The notes: generated by a model from the sequence alone, not told the origin. Positions 9,023 through 18,077 are shown, counted from the first letter of the stretch. The stretch is DNA of 64,000 nucleotides from Mucilaginibacter auburnensis (GCF_002797815.1 NZ_PGFJ01000001.1:806001-870000); one strand, 5' to 3'. Translations and numbers: made by a program.

Positions 9023-10273
9023 TTATAAACCAAAGGCTGCTTTTACCTGATCTACATAATCCAGTTTTTCCCATGTAAATAGCTCTACCTCACGAGTAAT
9101 TACAGAACCATCATGATGAGTGAAGTTTTTGCTTACAGTTGTGCTTGGTTTACCAAAGTGACCATATGCTGCAGTTTCGCTGTATATGGGGTTACGTAAT
9201 TTAAAGCGTGTTTCAATGGCATAAGGTGTCATATTAAAAATGCCTTCCACTTTTTTAGCTATTTCACCATCATTCAAAGCAACTTTTGCGGTGCCATAAG
9301 TGTTTACGTAAATACCCATCGGCTGCGCAACACCAATAGCGTATGATACCTGTACCAATACCTCACTGCAAACCCCTGCAGCAACCAGGTTTTTAGCTAT
9401 GTGGCGGGTAGCATAAGCAGCAGAACGGTCAACTTTTGAAGGATCTTTTCCTGAGAAAGCACCTCCACCATGTGCGCCTTTGCCGCCATAAGTATCCACA
9501 ATAATTTTACGGCCGGTTAAGCCGGTATCGCCATGCGGACCGCCGATAACAAATTTACCAGTTGGGTTAATGTGGTATTTAATATCGTTATTGAAAAAAT
9601 GCGCGTATTTAGGATACTTAGCCTTTACCCTCGGGATAAGAATATTGATCATATCCTGTTTTATTTTAGCCAACATGGTTTGCTCCTCGTCAAAATCATC
9701 GTGCTGGGTTGATATAACGATAGCATCTATACGAACAGGCTGATTGTTGTCATCATATTCCAGTGTAACTTGCGATTTCGCATCCGGACGCAAGTATTTA
9801 ATCTCGCCATTTTCGCGACGTACAGCAGCCAGCTCTATCAATAAAGCATGAGCAATGTCAAGCGCTAAAGGCATGTAGTTGTCAGTCTCGCTGGTAGCGT
9901 AACCAAACATCATACCCTGGTCGCCGGCACCCTGCTCTTCTTTAGCCTGACGGTCAACACCCTGATTAATATCCGGAGATTGCTCATGTATAGCCGAAAG
10001 CACACCGCATGAGCTGCCATCAAACATATATTCGCCTTTAGTGTAACCAATTTTGTTGATCACTTCGCGGGCAATTTTTTGTACATCTAAATAAGCTTTT
10101 GATTTCACTTCACCGGCTAATACCACCTGTCCGGTAGTAACAAGGGTTTCGCAGGCTACTTTTGATTCAGGGTCGAAAGCCAGAAAGTTGTCAATTAAAG
10201 CATCTGATATCTGGTCAGCAACTTTATCCGGATGTCCTTCCGATACCGACTCTGATGTAAATAAATAAGGCAT
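9023..10273 (-). CDS. metK: S-adenosylmethionine synthase
   Basis: A 416-residue MetK making SAM from methionine and ATP in the cytoplasm. It begins with the canonical [18 protein letters not shown] segment, and has [12 protein letters not shown], the [22 protein letters not shown] substrate loop and the P-loop-like [19 protein letters not shown]. Length and start agree with the family. A 230-bp divergent intergenic region separates it from the lipid kinase gene and holds a probable promoter and a structured leader. A terminator follows the stop. Confidence 0.98.
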   Translation of the reverse strand: MPYLFTSESVSEGHPDKVADQISDALIDNFLAFDPESKVACETLVTTGQVVLAGEVKSKAYLDVQKIAREVINKIGYTKGEYMFDGSSCGVLSAIHEQSPDINQGVDRQAKEEQGAGDQGMMFGYATSETDNYMPLALDIAHALLIELAAVRRENGEIKYLRPDAKSQVTLEYDDNNQPVRIDAIVISTQHDDFDEEQTMLAKIKQDMINILIPRVKAKYPKYAHFFNNDIKYHINPTGKFVIGGPHGDTGLTGRKIIVDTYGGKGAHGGGAFSGKDPSKVDRSAAYATRHIAKNLVAAGVCSEVLVQVSYAIGVAQPMGIYVNTYGTAKVALNDGEIAKKVEGIFNMTPYAIETRFKLRNPIYSETAAYGHFGKPSTTVSKNFTHHDGSVITREVELFTWEKLDYVDQVKAAFGL

Positions 10274-10304
10274 GTTATTTTTATAAAATAAAAGTACTAA
10301 AAAT

Positions 10305-10382
10305 GATTGCTGGCTGAGTGGTTTAACAAGTTTGACCTGGGTAAAGAAGATGGTTTTAGCACTTTTTTACGTGGTTGCAATC
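10305..10382 (-). promoter_or_regulatory. Candidate structured metK leader with SAM-I-like pieces
   Basis: The metK leader, read on the minus strand, is closed by a pairing of GATTGC (10382-10377) with GCAATC (10310-10305). Inside are GCAACC (10378-10373) and GTGCTAAAACC (10362-10352) separated by a short A-rich loop. They resemble the GGCAACC and GGTGCTAAnTCC strands of SAM-I riboswitches. The GGTGGAGGGA-type core and kink-turn of SAM-I are not visible, so this is either a divergent SAM sensor or coincidence. The location before metK makes SAM feedback plausible. Confidence 0.3.
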
Positions 10383-10384
10383 CG

Positions 10385-10410
10385 GCCCTTAATAAAATAA
10401 GCGTAAGGGC
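10385..10410. repeat. Perfect 7-bp hairpin in the metK upstream region
   Basis: GCCCTTA (10385-10391) pairs exactly with TAAGGGC (10404-10410) around a 12-nt loop. It lies inside the predicted metK 5' leader, just upstream of the SAM-I-like segment. No T-run follows on either strand, so it is not a simple terminator. Confidence 0.45.
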
Positions 10411-10437
10411 AGCTAAATCAGTCCACTATCAGCGGGC

Positions 10438-10445
10438 CAAAAATA
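10438..10445 (-). promoter_or_regulatory. Predicted metK promoter -7 box
   Basis: The minus strand reads TATTTTTG, an exact match to the Bacteroidota TAnnTTTG -7 element. It would start the transcript near 10430, giving metK a leader of about 155 nt, consistent with a regulated leader. Confidence 0.5.
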
Positions 10446-10475
10446 AAACAATTTTCACAAAGCAGAAAATACAAT

Positions 10476-10483
10476 TACTTTTG
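10476..10483 (+). promoter_or_regulatory. Predicted promoter -7 box of the lipid kinase gene
   Basis: TACTTTTG matches TAnnTTTG exactly and lies 20 bp before the TTG start of the lipid kinase gene. It is divergent from the metK promoter. Confidence 0.5.
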
Positions 10484-10503
10484 GCAGCTTAATTAACAGG
10501 TAG

Positions 10504-11400
10504 TTGAAAAAGAAAGTATTATTTATTATTAATCCAATTTCTGGCGGGAAGAAAAAAGACGATGTGCCGGGGCAGATAGCCAGGTTTTTGGATAAAACGC
10601 TATTTGAAGCTACCATTATATTTACAACCGGTGTTGCCCATGCACGGCACGCTGCGGCAGAGGCTGTTGGCACATATGATGTGGTAGTAGCAGTAGGTGG
10701 AGACGGAACTGTTAATGAAACAGCCGCCGGACTGGTTGGCAGCCAGGTTGTATTGGGTATAATCCCTTGCGGATCAGGTAATGGTTTATCAAGGTTTTTG
10801 CAGATACCTATGAACATAAAGGAAGCCATACTCAACCTTAATGAAATGCGCGTTGAAGCCATTGACTCGGCGGAAGCTAACGGAATGCCTTTTTTTAATG
10901 TAGCAGGCTTAGGTTTTGACGCCCACATAGGCCATGTTTTTGCAGATGGTAAAAAGCGTGGTTTTTTAAGGTATGCAAAGTCAGCTTTAACGGAGATCTT
11001 AAATTATCAATCACATACATACTATTTAACAATTGACGGCGTTAATTATGCTCAGAAGGCATTTATTTTGAGTATTGCCAATTCATCGCAATACGGTAAT
11101 AATGCACATATTTCGCCAAAGGCTTCGGTGCAGGATGGGTCGCTTGATGTTTGTATAGTAAAGCCGTTCCCACTATATCGTTTTCCTGAGTTGGTTGTGC
11201 GCATGTTTACCAAAACTGCTGATGGATCAAGCTTTGTACAGATCATAAAAGGGCAAAACATTACCGTTAAACGCGATTTTGCAGGCCCGATGCATCTGGA
11301 CGGCGAACCGGTAACAATGGGAGCGTTGGTTGATATAAAAGTAAAGCCGGGCACCTTAAATGTTATAGTAGGTGATAGTTTTAACAAACCAGGTAACTGA
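10504..11400 (+). CDS. Diacylglycerol kinase-like lipid kinase (YegS/DagK family)
   Basis: A 298-residue member of the DAGK catalytic family, phosphorylating diacylglycerol or a related lipid with ATP. Motifs: N-terminal FIINPISGG (8-15), nucleotide-binding GGDGTVNE (65-72) and PCGSGN (88-93). The C-terminal beta-sandwich includes the LDGEPV strand typical of the family. The start is TTG at 10504; no in-frame ATG or GTG fits upstream, and the codons after TTG ([10 protein letters not shown]) begin the domain as expected. Its stop overlaps the start of the SUI1 gene (TGATG), so the two are translationally coupled. Confidence 0.92.
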   Translation: MKKKVLFIINPISGGKKKDDVPGQIARFLDKTLFEATIIFTTGVAHARHAAAEAVGTYDVVVAVGGDGTVNETAAGLVGSQVVLGIIPCGSGNGLSRFLQIPMNIKEAILNLNEMRVEAIDSAEANGMPFFNVAGLGFDAHIGHVFADGKKRGFLRYAKSALTEILNYQSHTYYLTIDGVNYAQKAFILSIANSSQYGNNAHISPKASVQDGSLDVCIVKPFPLYRFPELVVRMFTKTADGSSFVQIIKGQNITVKRDFAGPMHLDGEPVTMGALVDIKVKPGTLNVIVGDSFNKPGN

Positions 11401-11741
11401 TGGCAAAAAAAATGAATGATTTTTCGGGGCTGGTTTATTCAACTGATCCGGAACTGAATATAAATAATAACGATACTGCGGAGCAGGAAACTTTAGCGGC
11501 GCGCCAACAAAACCTCAAGATCTTTTTAGATAGAAAAGGCGGAGGTAAGATGGTCACAGCAATTACCGGTTTTACAGGCACAGCTGCTGATATGGCCGAA
11601 CTTGGTAAGAAGCTTAAAACCAAATGTGGGGTTGGCGGCTCGGTTAAAGATGGAGAAATATTGATACAGGGCGATTTTAGAGATAAAATATTAGCCATGT
11701 TACTTGCCGATGGATACAAGGCAAAAAAGGCGGGTGGGTAA
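11400..11741 (+). CDS. yciH: SUI1/YciH-family translation factor-like protein
   Basis: A 113-residue protein with the eIF1/SUI1 fold in its C-terminal two thirds: [14 protein letters not shown], then the [20 protein letters not shown] segment and IQGDFRDKI, which are the hallmark strands of bacterial YciH. Bacterial SUI1 proteins can affect initiation fidelity, though their role is not settled. It overlaps the kinase stop by one base and is probably co-transcribed with it. Confidence 0.9.
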   Translation: MAKKMNDFSGLVYSTDPELNINNNDTAEQETLAARQQNLKIFLDRKGGGKMVTAITGFTGTAADMAELGKKLKTKCGVGGSVKDGEILIQGDFRDKILAMLLADGYKAKKAGG

Positions 11742-12152
11742 GAAATTAGCCAATTTTTAAAAACCTGAAAAAATAATTGTATCAGAAATAATAAAATAAC
11801 TATTTCTTTAGTTATATTTGTAATAGCTATTATTGCAGCGCCAATTAAACCGTTTGTATATTTTATTTGCAGGCGTACTTATAAAAAAGCTATTTAGTTT
11901 GCCAAACGATGTGCAACTAATGTGTTTATTGTTACAACATGTAACTAACAAATAAAAAAGTATACTATAACAGCATAATTACAGAAAATATGCATTGTAA
12001 TGCTTGCTATTTAAAAAAATAATGGGTTTCATTGTAAAAATGTTTAATAAAAGCAATATTTTGCACCGTGGAAAAGATAACGAGCGGTGGATTTTGTACA
12101 TTAAATAATTGTTAAAGAATAGCAAAACGGTTTTTTTATTTCATTAAAATTT
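11742..12152. other. AT-rich gene-free stretch
   Basis: About 410 bp without a credible coding frame. It contains a weak AT hairpin (ATAACT 11795-11800 with AGTTAT 11809-11814) and an exact -7 box match, TATATTTG, at 11812-11819 that has no gene near it. It could start a small RNA or a long exbB leader, but nothing else is recognisable. Confidence 0.4.
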
Positions 12153-12160
12153 TAATTTTG
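12153..12160 (+). promoter_or_regulatory. Predicted promoter -7 box of the exbB-tonB operon
   Basis: TAATTTTG matches TAnnTTTG exactly. The predicted start of transcription is near 12167, leaving a leader of about 70 nt rich in A and lacking a strong Shine-Dalgarno sequence, as usual in Bacteroidota. Confidence 0.5.
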
Positions 12161-12237
12161 TTATCCTCAAAAAAAAAGCACATTAAATAAATTCAAAACA
12201 TAAACAAAAACTAAAATCAAAACTAAAATTTAAAGTA

Positions 12238-13068
12238 ATGGCAAACGCACCAACAAAACCAACTACTACTGTTAAACAAGAGAGCTCAAGCAAAAGCGGT
12301 ATTTTTGCAAGCCTGGCTATTCCAATTTGTATTGCTGTAGCTATTTTAATCTTCATTTTTATATTAGGTGATCCAAGCCACTACAAAGGTGGTGACGTAG
12401 ACGGTGAGCCAACAGACATCTTCGGAACAGTACACTCAGGTGGTTACCTTGTACCACTGGGTATGTCATACATTTTGATGGTTATCGTTTTCTCAATTGA
12501 AAGATTTATCGTAATTGGTAAAGCTTCTGGTACCGGTAACGTTGACGCTTTTGTTAGAAGAATTCAAGGTTTCCTTAATGCAGGTAACATTGATGCTGCT
12601 TCTGCAGAGTGCGATAAACAAAAAGGTTCTGTAGCTAACGTTATTAAATCTGGTTTGAAAAAATACAAAGAAATGGAGCAAGACGCTCATTTAGACTTAG
12701 ACCAGAAAACTTTATCGATCCAAAAAGACATTGAAGAAGCAACAGCTTTGGAGATGCCAATGTTAGAGCAAAACTTAACTATCATTGCTACTTTGGTTTC
12801 TATCGGTACTTTAACAGGTCTATTAGGTACGGTAATCGGTATGATCAAGGCCTTCGCCGAGTTATCTGGTTCTGCAACTAATACTGCAAAATTATCACAA
12901 GCTATTTCTGAGGCACTTGTAAATACCGCTATGGGTATTACTACCTCAACTGTATCAATTGTTATGTACAACCTGTTCACTTCAAAAATCGACGGCTTAA
13001 CTTACGCTATCGACGAAACCGGTTTCAGCATTGTACAAACATTTGCTGCATCTCACAAAGCAAAATAA
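12238..13068 (+). CDS. exbB: ExbB/MotA/TolQ-type proton channel
   Basis: A 276-residue inner-membrane protein with predicted spans at about 23-43, 71-93, 181-205 and 228-248. The extra N-terminal span relative to classical ExbB is common in Bacteroidota. The LVSIGTLTGLLGTVIGMIKAF helix and the ISEALVNTAMGITTSTVSIV helix form the conserved MotA/ExbB core. With ExbD it uses the proton gradient to energise TonB. It leads a seven-gene run, and a strong hairpin separates it from exbD. Confidence 0.96.
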   Translation: MANAPTKPTTTVKQESSSKSGIFASLAIPICIAVAILIFIFILGDPSHYKGGDVDGEPTDIFGTVHSGGYLVPLGMSYILMVIVFSIERFIVIGKASGTGNVDAFVRRIQGFLNAGNIDAASAECDKQKGSVANVIKSGLKKYKEMEQDAHLDLDQKTLSIQKDIEEATALEMPMLEQNLTIIATLVSIGTLTGLLGTVIGMIKAFAELSGSATNTAKLSQAISEALVNTAMGITTSTVSIVMYNLFTSKIDGLTYAIDETGFSIVQTFAASHKAK

Positions 13069-13086
13069 ATTTTAGTGTTTGCCTGC

Positions 13087-13109
13087 CTGCCCCTGTAATA
13101 CAGGGGCAG
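13087..13109. repeat. Intercistronic hairpin between exbB and exbD
   Basis: A perfect 10-bp stem (CTGCCCCTGT / ACAGGGGCAG) with a 3-nt loop starts 18 bp after the exbB stop. There is no T-run after it. It fits an mRNA-stabilising or processing hairpin that leaves more exbB than exbD message. Confidence 0.65.
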
Positions 13110-13156
13110 CATATAAATTAATTAAGTATAAACACTAATAGTAAAGGAAATTAAAT

Positions 13157-13771
13157 ATGCCTAGAGCAAAAGTAAAAAGAAAGAGTACGGCAATTGACAT
13201 GACCGCAATGTGCGACGTGGCGTTCCTGCTGCTTACCTTCTTTATATTATCGGCCAAGCCTAAAACACAGGATCCTATTCAAACAACGGTTCCTGCTGCT
13301 ACAGCTGAAATTGCATTGCCAGAAAGCGATTTTGCAATGATACTTGTTGGACAAGGCAAAGCTTTTTACAGTATTGCAGGCCCCGAGCTTAAAATGGAAA
13401 CATTGAAGCTGATGGGAGAAAAATACGGTCAGACTTTTACACAGGAAGAACTGGCTGCATTTGCAAACACTGAAAGTTTTGGTGTTCCGATGAATCAGTT
13501 AAAACAATTGCTTGCTTTACCGGCTGCTGAGCGTTCAAACGTTAAACAACCTGGTATACCTGTTGATACTACAGACAATAATGAACTGTTCAACTGGGTA
13601 CGTCAAACACGTATAGCTGATAAAGCAGTTGCAAACGCCGAATTGAAGGTGGCTATAAAAGGTGACAGTAAAGAAGAATACCCAACTATTGCCAAAATCA
13701 TTAAAACGTTGCAAAAGCAACAGGTAAACAAATTCAGTTTAATTACATCGCTTAAATCAGCGCAAAAATAA
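13157..13771 (+). CDS. exbD: ExbD/TolR family protein, first copy
   Basis: A 204-residue single-span protein. The membrane helix begins at about residue 18 with MCDVAFLLLTFF; Asp20 is the likely proton-carrying aspartate. It is longer than classical ExbD (about 140) because of a mid-protein insertion (about 75-145). The C-terminal periplasmic domain has the VAIKGDSKEEYPTIAKIIKTL segment typical of TolR/ExbD. It is followed after 6 bp by a second exbD. Confidence 0.93.
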   Translation: MPRAKVKRKSTAIDMTAMCDVAFLLLTFFILSAKPKTQDPIQTTVPAATAEIALPESDFAMILVGQGKAFYSIAGPELKMETLKLMGEKYGQTFTQEELAAFANTESFGVPMNQLKQLLALPAAERSNVKQPGIPVDTTDNNELFNWVRQTRIADKAVANAELKVAIKGDSKEEYPTIAKIIKTLQKQQVNKFSLITSLKSAQK

Positions 13772-13777
13772 AGAGAA

Positions 13778-14317
13778 ATGGCAGAATTAGACACCTCCGG
13801 CGGGGGTAAAGGCGACAAGAAAGTTCGAAGTAAGAAGCAGTCAACCCGTGTGGACTTAACAGCCATGGTGGATTTGGCTTTCTTATTGATCACTTTCTTC
13901 ATCCTTACCACTACCCTCCAAAAACCAAAGGCAATGGACCTGGTAATGCCGGATAAAGATGAAAAAAATAATAACCAGTTGCCGGTTCCTGAGTCTCGTA
14001 CTATGACAATTTTGTTAGGTTCTAATAACAAATTAGAGTGGTATATGGGCCAGCCATCAAACCCGCTTACAGCTCCGGTTGTTGAGGGTTATGGTAAAAA
14101 TGGTATCCGCAAAGCTTTGATTGATAAAGCTGCAGAAGTAAAGGCAGCGTCAGGCGGCAAAGAAATGATCGTGTTGGTAAAACCAAGCGACAAGTCAACT
14201 TATGAAAACATGGTAAGCATCATGGATGAGTTGAACGTGGTAGGTAACCAATCTCGTGCTATTGTAGATATAACTCAAGCTGAAATAGGATTACTTCAGC
14301 GCGACGGTATTTATTAA
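13778..14317 (+). CDS. exbD: ExbD/TolR family protein, second copy
   Basis: A 179-residue paralogue of the preceding gene, with a Lys-rich cytoplasmic tail and a helix TAMVDLAFLLITFFIL where Asp32 is the predicted proton carrier. The periplasmic domain ends KPSDKSTYENMVSIMDELNV. Tandem, diverged exbD genes are normal in Bacteroidota TonB operons; ExbD may be heterodimeric here. Confidence 0.93.
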   Translation: MAELDTSGGGKGDKKVRSKKQSTRVDLTAMVDLAFLLITFFILTTTLQKPKAMDLVMPDKDEKNNNQLPVPESRTMTILLGSNNKLEWYMGQPSNPLTAPVVEGYGKNGIRKALIDKAAEVKAASGGKEMIVLVKPSDKSTYENMVSIMDELNVVGNQSRAIVDITQAEIGLLQRDGIY

Positions 14318-14365
14318 TAGTAATAATATAAATAACTAAAACGTTAAAAATTAAAAATCGCCAAA

Positions 14366-15193
14366 ATGCTGGGATCTAAATTAGACATACTAAAGCAGGA
14401 ATGGATCGATGTTGTTTTTACCGGACGTAACAAAGCATACGGAGCTTACGAGCTAAGAAAGTCAAACCCGCGTAACACAAATCGCGCGCTTATTTTGGGT
14501 ATTGTCTTCTTCGTATTTGTTGTGTCTTTAAAAACAATCATCAACATGATTGATGGATTCATTCCCAAGGCGGACGTGAAAGTTAAAATGACCGACGTTG
14601 TTTTAACCCCACCGCCACCAGAAGAACAAAAGAAAATTCCGCCTCCGCCACCACCGGAGCCGCCAAAACCAAAAGTTGATCAGGTTAAATTCCCACCTCC
14701 GGTTGTAAAACCTGATAATGAGGTTAAAGAAGAGCCGCCTACCGTTCAGGAGCTTAAAGTTGCTGATCCGGGTCAGAATAATCAAAAAGGTGATCCGAAC
14801 GCGGAGATCCGTATTGATGAGCCTGTTGGTAATGCAGACATTAAGCAGGTTACCGAGGAAGAGCCAAACAAAATATTTGTTTCGGTTGAAACTCCTCCGG
14901 GATTCCCTGGTGGTCTTGGCGCCTTTGGTAAATACCTGGAGAAAAATATTAAATATCCGGGTGTTGACAGAGAGAACAACGTACAGGGTAAAGTATTTGT
15001 GTCTTTCGTAGTAGAAAGAGATGGTAGCTTAACTGATATCAGTGCAGTACGTGGTCCGAGCCAAACCCTGAAAGATGAAGCTATACGCGTTTTGCAAAAA
15101 TCGCCTAAGTGGACTCCGGGTATTCAGAACGGCCGTCCGGTACGTGTGCAATACACTGTACCAATTAACTTTACATTAGGCTCCGAGGAGTAA
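14366..15193 (+). CDS. tonB: TonB energy-transducer protein
   Basis: A 275-residue TonB: cytoplasmic N-terminus with the RNKAYGAYELRK motif (about 21-32), a membrane helix (41-60), a Pro-rich periplasmic spacer with PPPP and PPPPPPEPPKP (about 82-115), and a C-terminal TonB domain (about 178-275: YLEKNIKYP, GKVFVSFVVERDGS, SPKWTPGIQNGRPV, VPINFTL). It couples ExbB/ExbD to outer-membrane receptors. Confidence 0.97.
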   Translation: MLGSKLDILKQEWIDVVFTGRNKAYGAYELRKSNPRNTNRALILGIVFFVFVVSLKTIINMIDGFIPKADVKVKMTDVVLTPPPPEEQKKIPPPPPPEPPKPKVDQVKFPPPVVKPDNEVKEEPPTVQELKVADPGQNNQKGDPNAEIRIDEPVGNADIKQVTEEEPNKIFVSVETPPGFPGGLGAFGKYLEKNIKYPGVDRENNVQGKVFVSFVVERDGSLTDISAVRGPSQTLKDEAIRVLQKSPKWTPGIQNGRPVRVQYTVPINFTLGSEE

Positions 15194-15199
15194 AATGTA

Positions 15200-15430
15200 A
15201 TGCCAACAAGATTTGATAATAAGCAAAAATCGCTCAAAAGGCGGTTTTTGCTTATTTTAGGAGCTATAACATCTGTTGCTGTACTTGGATTTGGCTTAAT
15301 GGTGATATTTTGGAAAGATATGTTGCCACAGCTGGAAGGATACAGAAGAACAGGATTTGGTGTACTTATTATTATATACGCCGCGTTAAGATTTGCAAGG
15401 TTATTAAAGAAAGATCCTGATGAGGTTTAA
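15200..15430 (+). CDS. Small two-helix membrane protein of the TonB operon
   Basis: A 76-residue protein with a basic start, two predicted spans (about 16-36 and 50-66) and a charged tail. No named family recognised. It starts 6 bp after tonB and its end overlaps the next gene by 11 bp, so it is an integral part of the operon. Confidence 0.82.
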   Translation: MPTRFDNKQKSLKRRFLLILGAITSVAVLGFGLMVIFWKDMLPQLEGYRRTGFGVLIIIYAALRFARLLKKDPDEV

Positions 15431-16322
15431 AAATTTTTGTTTGTTAATGCTTGGCGCTTCTGTAGCCATCAGCTGCAACAGAAAGGGCGGCGACAAACAA
15501 CGCGAAACAACACAGATTGGAAAGATAACCATTGCTGCTGACGAATCTTTTGCACCCATTGTTGACGAAGAAGCCTACATTTTTGAACATTCAAATGATA
15601 GTGCCAAGGTCAATATTGTTTACGGAACAGAGAACCGTGTGCTAAGAATGTTGTTAAATGACAGCGTACGTCTTGCAATCACTTCGCGTGAGTTAACGGC
15701 AGATGAGACCAAGATCTTGGTTGATAGAACTCTGCCACCTCAAACAGACAGGTTTGCCATTGACGCAGTAACACTTATAGTAAATAATGCTTCAACAGAT
15801 ACGTTAATTACCTTAGGTGAGATTAAAAAAACGCTGAGCGGGCAATCTCAAACGGATGTGAACGTTGTTTTTGATAACGCTAATTCAAGTCTTGCAAGGT
15901 ATTTAAAGGACTTTGCAGGCATTAAGGAATTAAAAGGGCGTAACATCTACGCGCTTAAAGACAATAAAGAGGTAATAAGATATGTTGCCTCGCACACCAA
16001 CTCAATAGGCATAACCGGTTTTAGTTGGTTGAATGATCCGGATGAAGATTTTGCTGATGCTGTAAGTAAAGTGAAAATAGTTGCAGTAAAGGATGACACT
16101 AAAAAGACAGGTTACTTTAAACCATCGCAAACAACTCTCGCTCTAAATCAATATCCGCTCACCCGCAATTTATACGTAATTAATAGTACAGGTAAAATGG
16201 GTTTAGGCACAGGGTTTGCTTACTTTATTTTAAGCGACCGCGGTCAGCGGATTATTTTAAGATCGGGTATACTGCCTGATTCGATCCCCACACGGGAGAT
16301 CAGTTTGAAGAAGAATTTTTAA
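15420..16322 (+). CDS. PstS-like substrate-binding lipoprotein
   Basis: A 300-residue lipoprotein (signal ending VAISC, Cys19) with the periplasmic binding-protein fold of the phosphate-binding PstS group: DESFAPIVDEEAYIFEH, LAITSRELTADE, VTLIVNNAS and TLGEIKKTLSG. No pstC, pstA or pstB lies near, so a role in phosphate ABC import is doubtful; it may sense or bind a ligand for the TonB complex. It overlaps the previous gene by 11 bp. Confidence 0.8.
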   Translation: MRFKNFCLLMLGASVAISCNRKGGDKQRETTQIGKITIAADESFAPIVDEEAYIFEHSNDSAKVNIVYGTENRVLRMLLNDSVRLAITSRELTADETKILVDRTLPPQTDRFAIDAVTLIVNNASTDTLITLGEIKKTLSGQSQTDVNVVFDNANSSLARYLKDFAGIKELKGRNIYALKDNKEVIRYVASHTNSIGITGFSWLNDPDEDFADAVSKVKIVAVKDDTKKTGYFKPSQTTLALNQYPLTRNLYVINSTGKMGLGTGFAYFILSDRGQRIILRSGILPDSIPTREISLKKNF

Positions 16323-16355
16323 CCAGACGTAGATAATAAATTAAAAAGTAAGAAG

Positions 16356-18062
16356 ATGAAAATGATCAATAAAATAGCTACGGCTGCAGCAGGCTTGGCG
16401 CTTGTGGGGTCATCAGTTTTTGCACAAAGTCTTTCTGATGCCAAAAAAGCAATTGATGCCGAGCAATATCAGAAAGCTAAAGCAATGCTTAAAAACCTTA
16501 CGGTTACGCAGCCTACTAACGCAGAAGCGTTTTTTCAGTTAGGTTGGGTTTACCTGTCGCAAGACTATGTTGATTCAGCTAAAGCTGTATTTAATAAAGG
16601 TATCGCTGCCGATCCGAAGTCGGCACTTAATTATGTTGGTTTAGGCACAGCAGCTCATTTAGCCAATGATGCCGCAGGTACTACTTCTAACTTTAACCAG
16701 GCCTTCGGCTTAGTTAAAAAGAAAGATTCAACTCCTTTCCTTTACATAGGTAAAGGTTATTTATTAGGTGCCCAGGATGGTAAGGTATCGGCCCAGGACG
16801 CAACTGCAGCTATTGACGCTTTAAACAAAGGCAAAGCAGCAAATGAGAAAGATGCTGATATATACATTGAGTTAGGTAATGCTTACCGTTCTCAATTAAA
16901 AAGCAATGATGCTTACACTAATTACCAGCAAGCTTTAACGCTTGAGCCAAAATCTGCCATAGCTAACACTGCTATTGGTGTATTATGGAAATATGCCGAC
17001 AGCTTTGAACAAGCCGACAAGCAATTTCAGGCTGCAGTTACTATAGATCCTAACTTTGGTCCGGCTTACCGTGAGTGGGCAGAAAGCGAAAACCGCGAAG
17101 CAGCTACCAACCGTAAAGTTGCAGTAGAGAAAATTAACTCGGCTGTTGCTCATTACAAAACTTATCTGAACCTTACAGACCAGTCTGACGAAACTTTATT
17201 ACGTTACGCCGACTTCCTGGTACGTGCAGGTAAATGGGATGAAGTGCAAAAAATTGCTGCTAAATTAGCAAGTTCAGCAAGTACTAATGCACGTGTTTAT
17301 CGCTACTTAGGCTATGCTGCTCAGGAGAACAAAGACCCTAAAGCTGCCGTTACTGCATTACAAAACTGGTTCTCTAAAGCAGATCCTAAACGTATTATTC
17401 CAAGAGATTACTTATACTTGGGTCGTGCGCAAATTGCAAGCGGACAAGATACTACAAAAGGTATAGCTACTTTGAAAAAAGCTGTAGAGGTTGATAGCAC
17501 TGCTGCTGAGATGGCGTATAACGAGATCATCAACGTGCTTAAAACACGCCCTCAAAGCAAAAAATACTATAAAGACTTAGCTGATACTTACGCTGAATTT
17601 ACCGGCAAAGTTAATAAGCCGTTGCTTAACGAGAATTTTTACAAAGGTTTTTACTATTACTTTGCATACGATGCAAAAGCACCTGACACAACCTTGTTAG
17701 TTAAAGCTGATTCAGCTTTATCATACGTAGCTCAAAAAGCGCCAACTGTTGCTGATGCACAATTGTACCGGGCTCGTATAGCTGAGATCAAAGATGCTGA
17801 CCGTAATAACATTAAAGGTTTAGCAAAACCTTTCTATGAAAAATACATAGAAATACAGGCTCCAAAGGTTACAGCAGCTTCTGAAGCAAGGTTAAAAAAT
17901 GCTTTGGTAGAAGCTTATGATTATATGGGCAACTATTATGGCTATAAAGAAAAGGATGATGTAAAAGCAACCGAGTATTTTAATAAAGCAAAAGAATTAA
18001 AGCCTGACGATGCTGTTGCTGATGCTTACTTTAAGCAAAAAGCAGGTGCAAAAAGCAAATAA
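16356..18062 (+). CDS. TPR-repeat periplasmic protein of the TonB operon
   Basis: A 568-residue protein with a signal peptide (MKMINK... ending SSVFAQ, about residues 1-23) and many tetratricopeptide repeats: helices such as AEAFFQLGWVYLSQ, KDADIYIELGNAYRSQ and KSAIANTAIGVLWKYA recur across most of the length, with a last repeat near residue 545 (ATEYFNKAKELKPDD). TPR proteins scaffold complexes. It is the last gene of the exbB-tonB run and is followed by a long terminator hairpin. Confidence 0.85.
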   Translation: MKMINKIATAAAGLALVGSSVFAQSLSDAKKAIDAEQYQKAKAMLKNLTVTQPTNAEAFFQLGWVYLSQDYVDSAKAVFNKGIAADPKSALNYVGLGTAAHLANDAAGTTSNFNQAFGLVKKKDSTPFLYIGKGYLLGAQDGKVSAQDATAAIDALNKGKAANEKDADIYIELGNAYRSQLKSNDAYTNYQQALTLEPKSAIANTAIGVLWKYADSFEQADKQFQAAVTIDPNFGPAYREWAESENREAATNRKVAVEKINSAVAHYKTYLNLTDQSDETLLRYADFLVRAGKWDEVQKIAAKLASSASTNARVYRYLGYAAQENKDPKAAVTALQNWFSKADPKRIIPRDYLYLGRAQIASGQDTTKGIATLKKAVEVDSTAAEMAYNEIINVLKTRPQSKKYYKDLADTYAEFTGKVNKPLLNENFYKGFYYYFAYDAKAPDTTLLVKADSALSYVAQKAPTVADAQLYRARIAEIKDADRNNIKGLAKPFYEKYIEIQAPKVTAASEARLKNALVEAYDYMGNYYGYKEKDDVKATEYFNKAKELKPDDAVADAYFKQKAGAKSK

Positions 18063-18077
18063 TTAAATAATTCTAAT

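Noticed and set aside
10305..10390. tRNA-like stretch read on the plus strand (GCTGAGTGGTTTAAC and GGTTGCAATCC)
   Set aside because: The supposed acceptor stem pairs GATTGC with GCAATC, but no T-arm or anticodon arm can be formed and the ends do not fit a tRNA. The same bases make better sense as the metK leader on the minus strand.
10455..10928. Long open frame (157 codons) on the minus strand opposite the lipid kinase gene
   Set aside because: It runs antisense to a well-recognised kinase, is rich in Pro/Ser as such shadows often are, and resembles no protein I know.
13603..14031. 142-codon open frame opposite the exbD genes
   Set aside because: It is antisense to two recognised ExbD genes and shows no recognisable domain.
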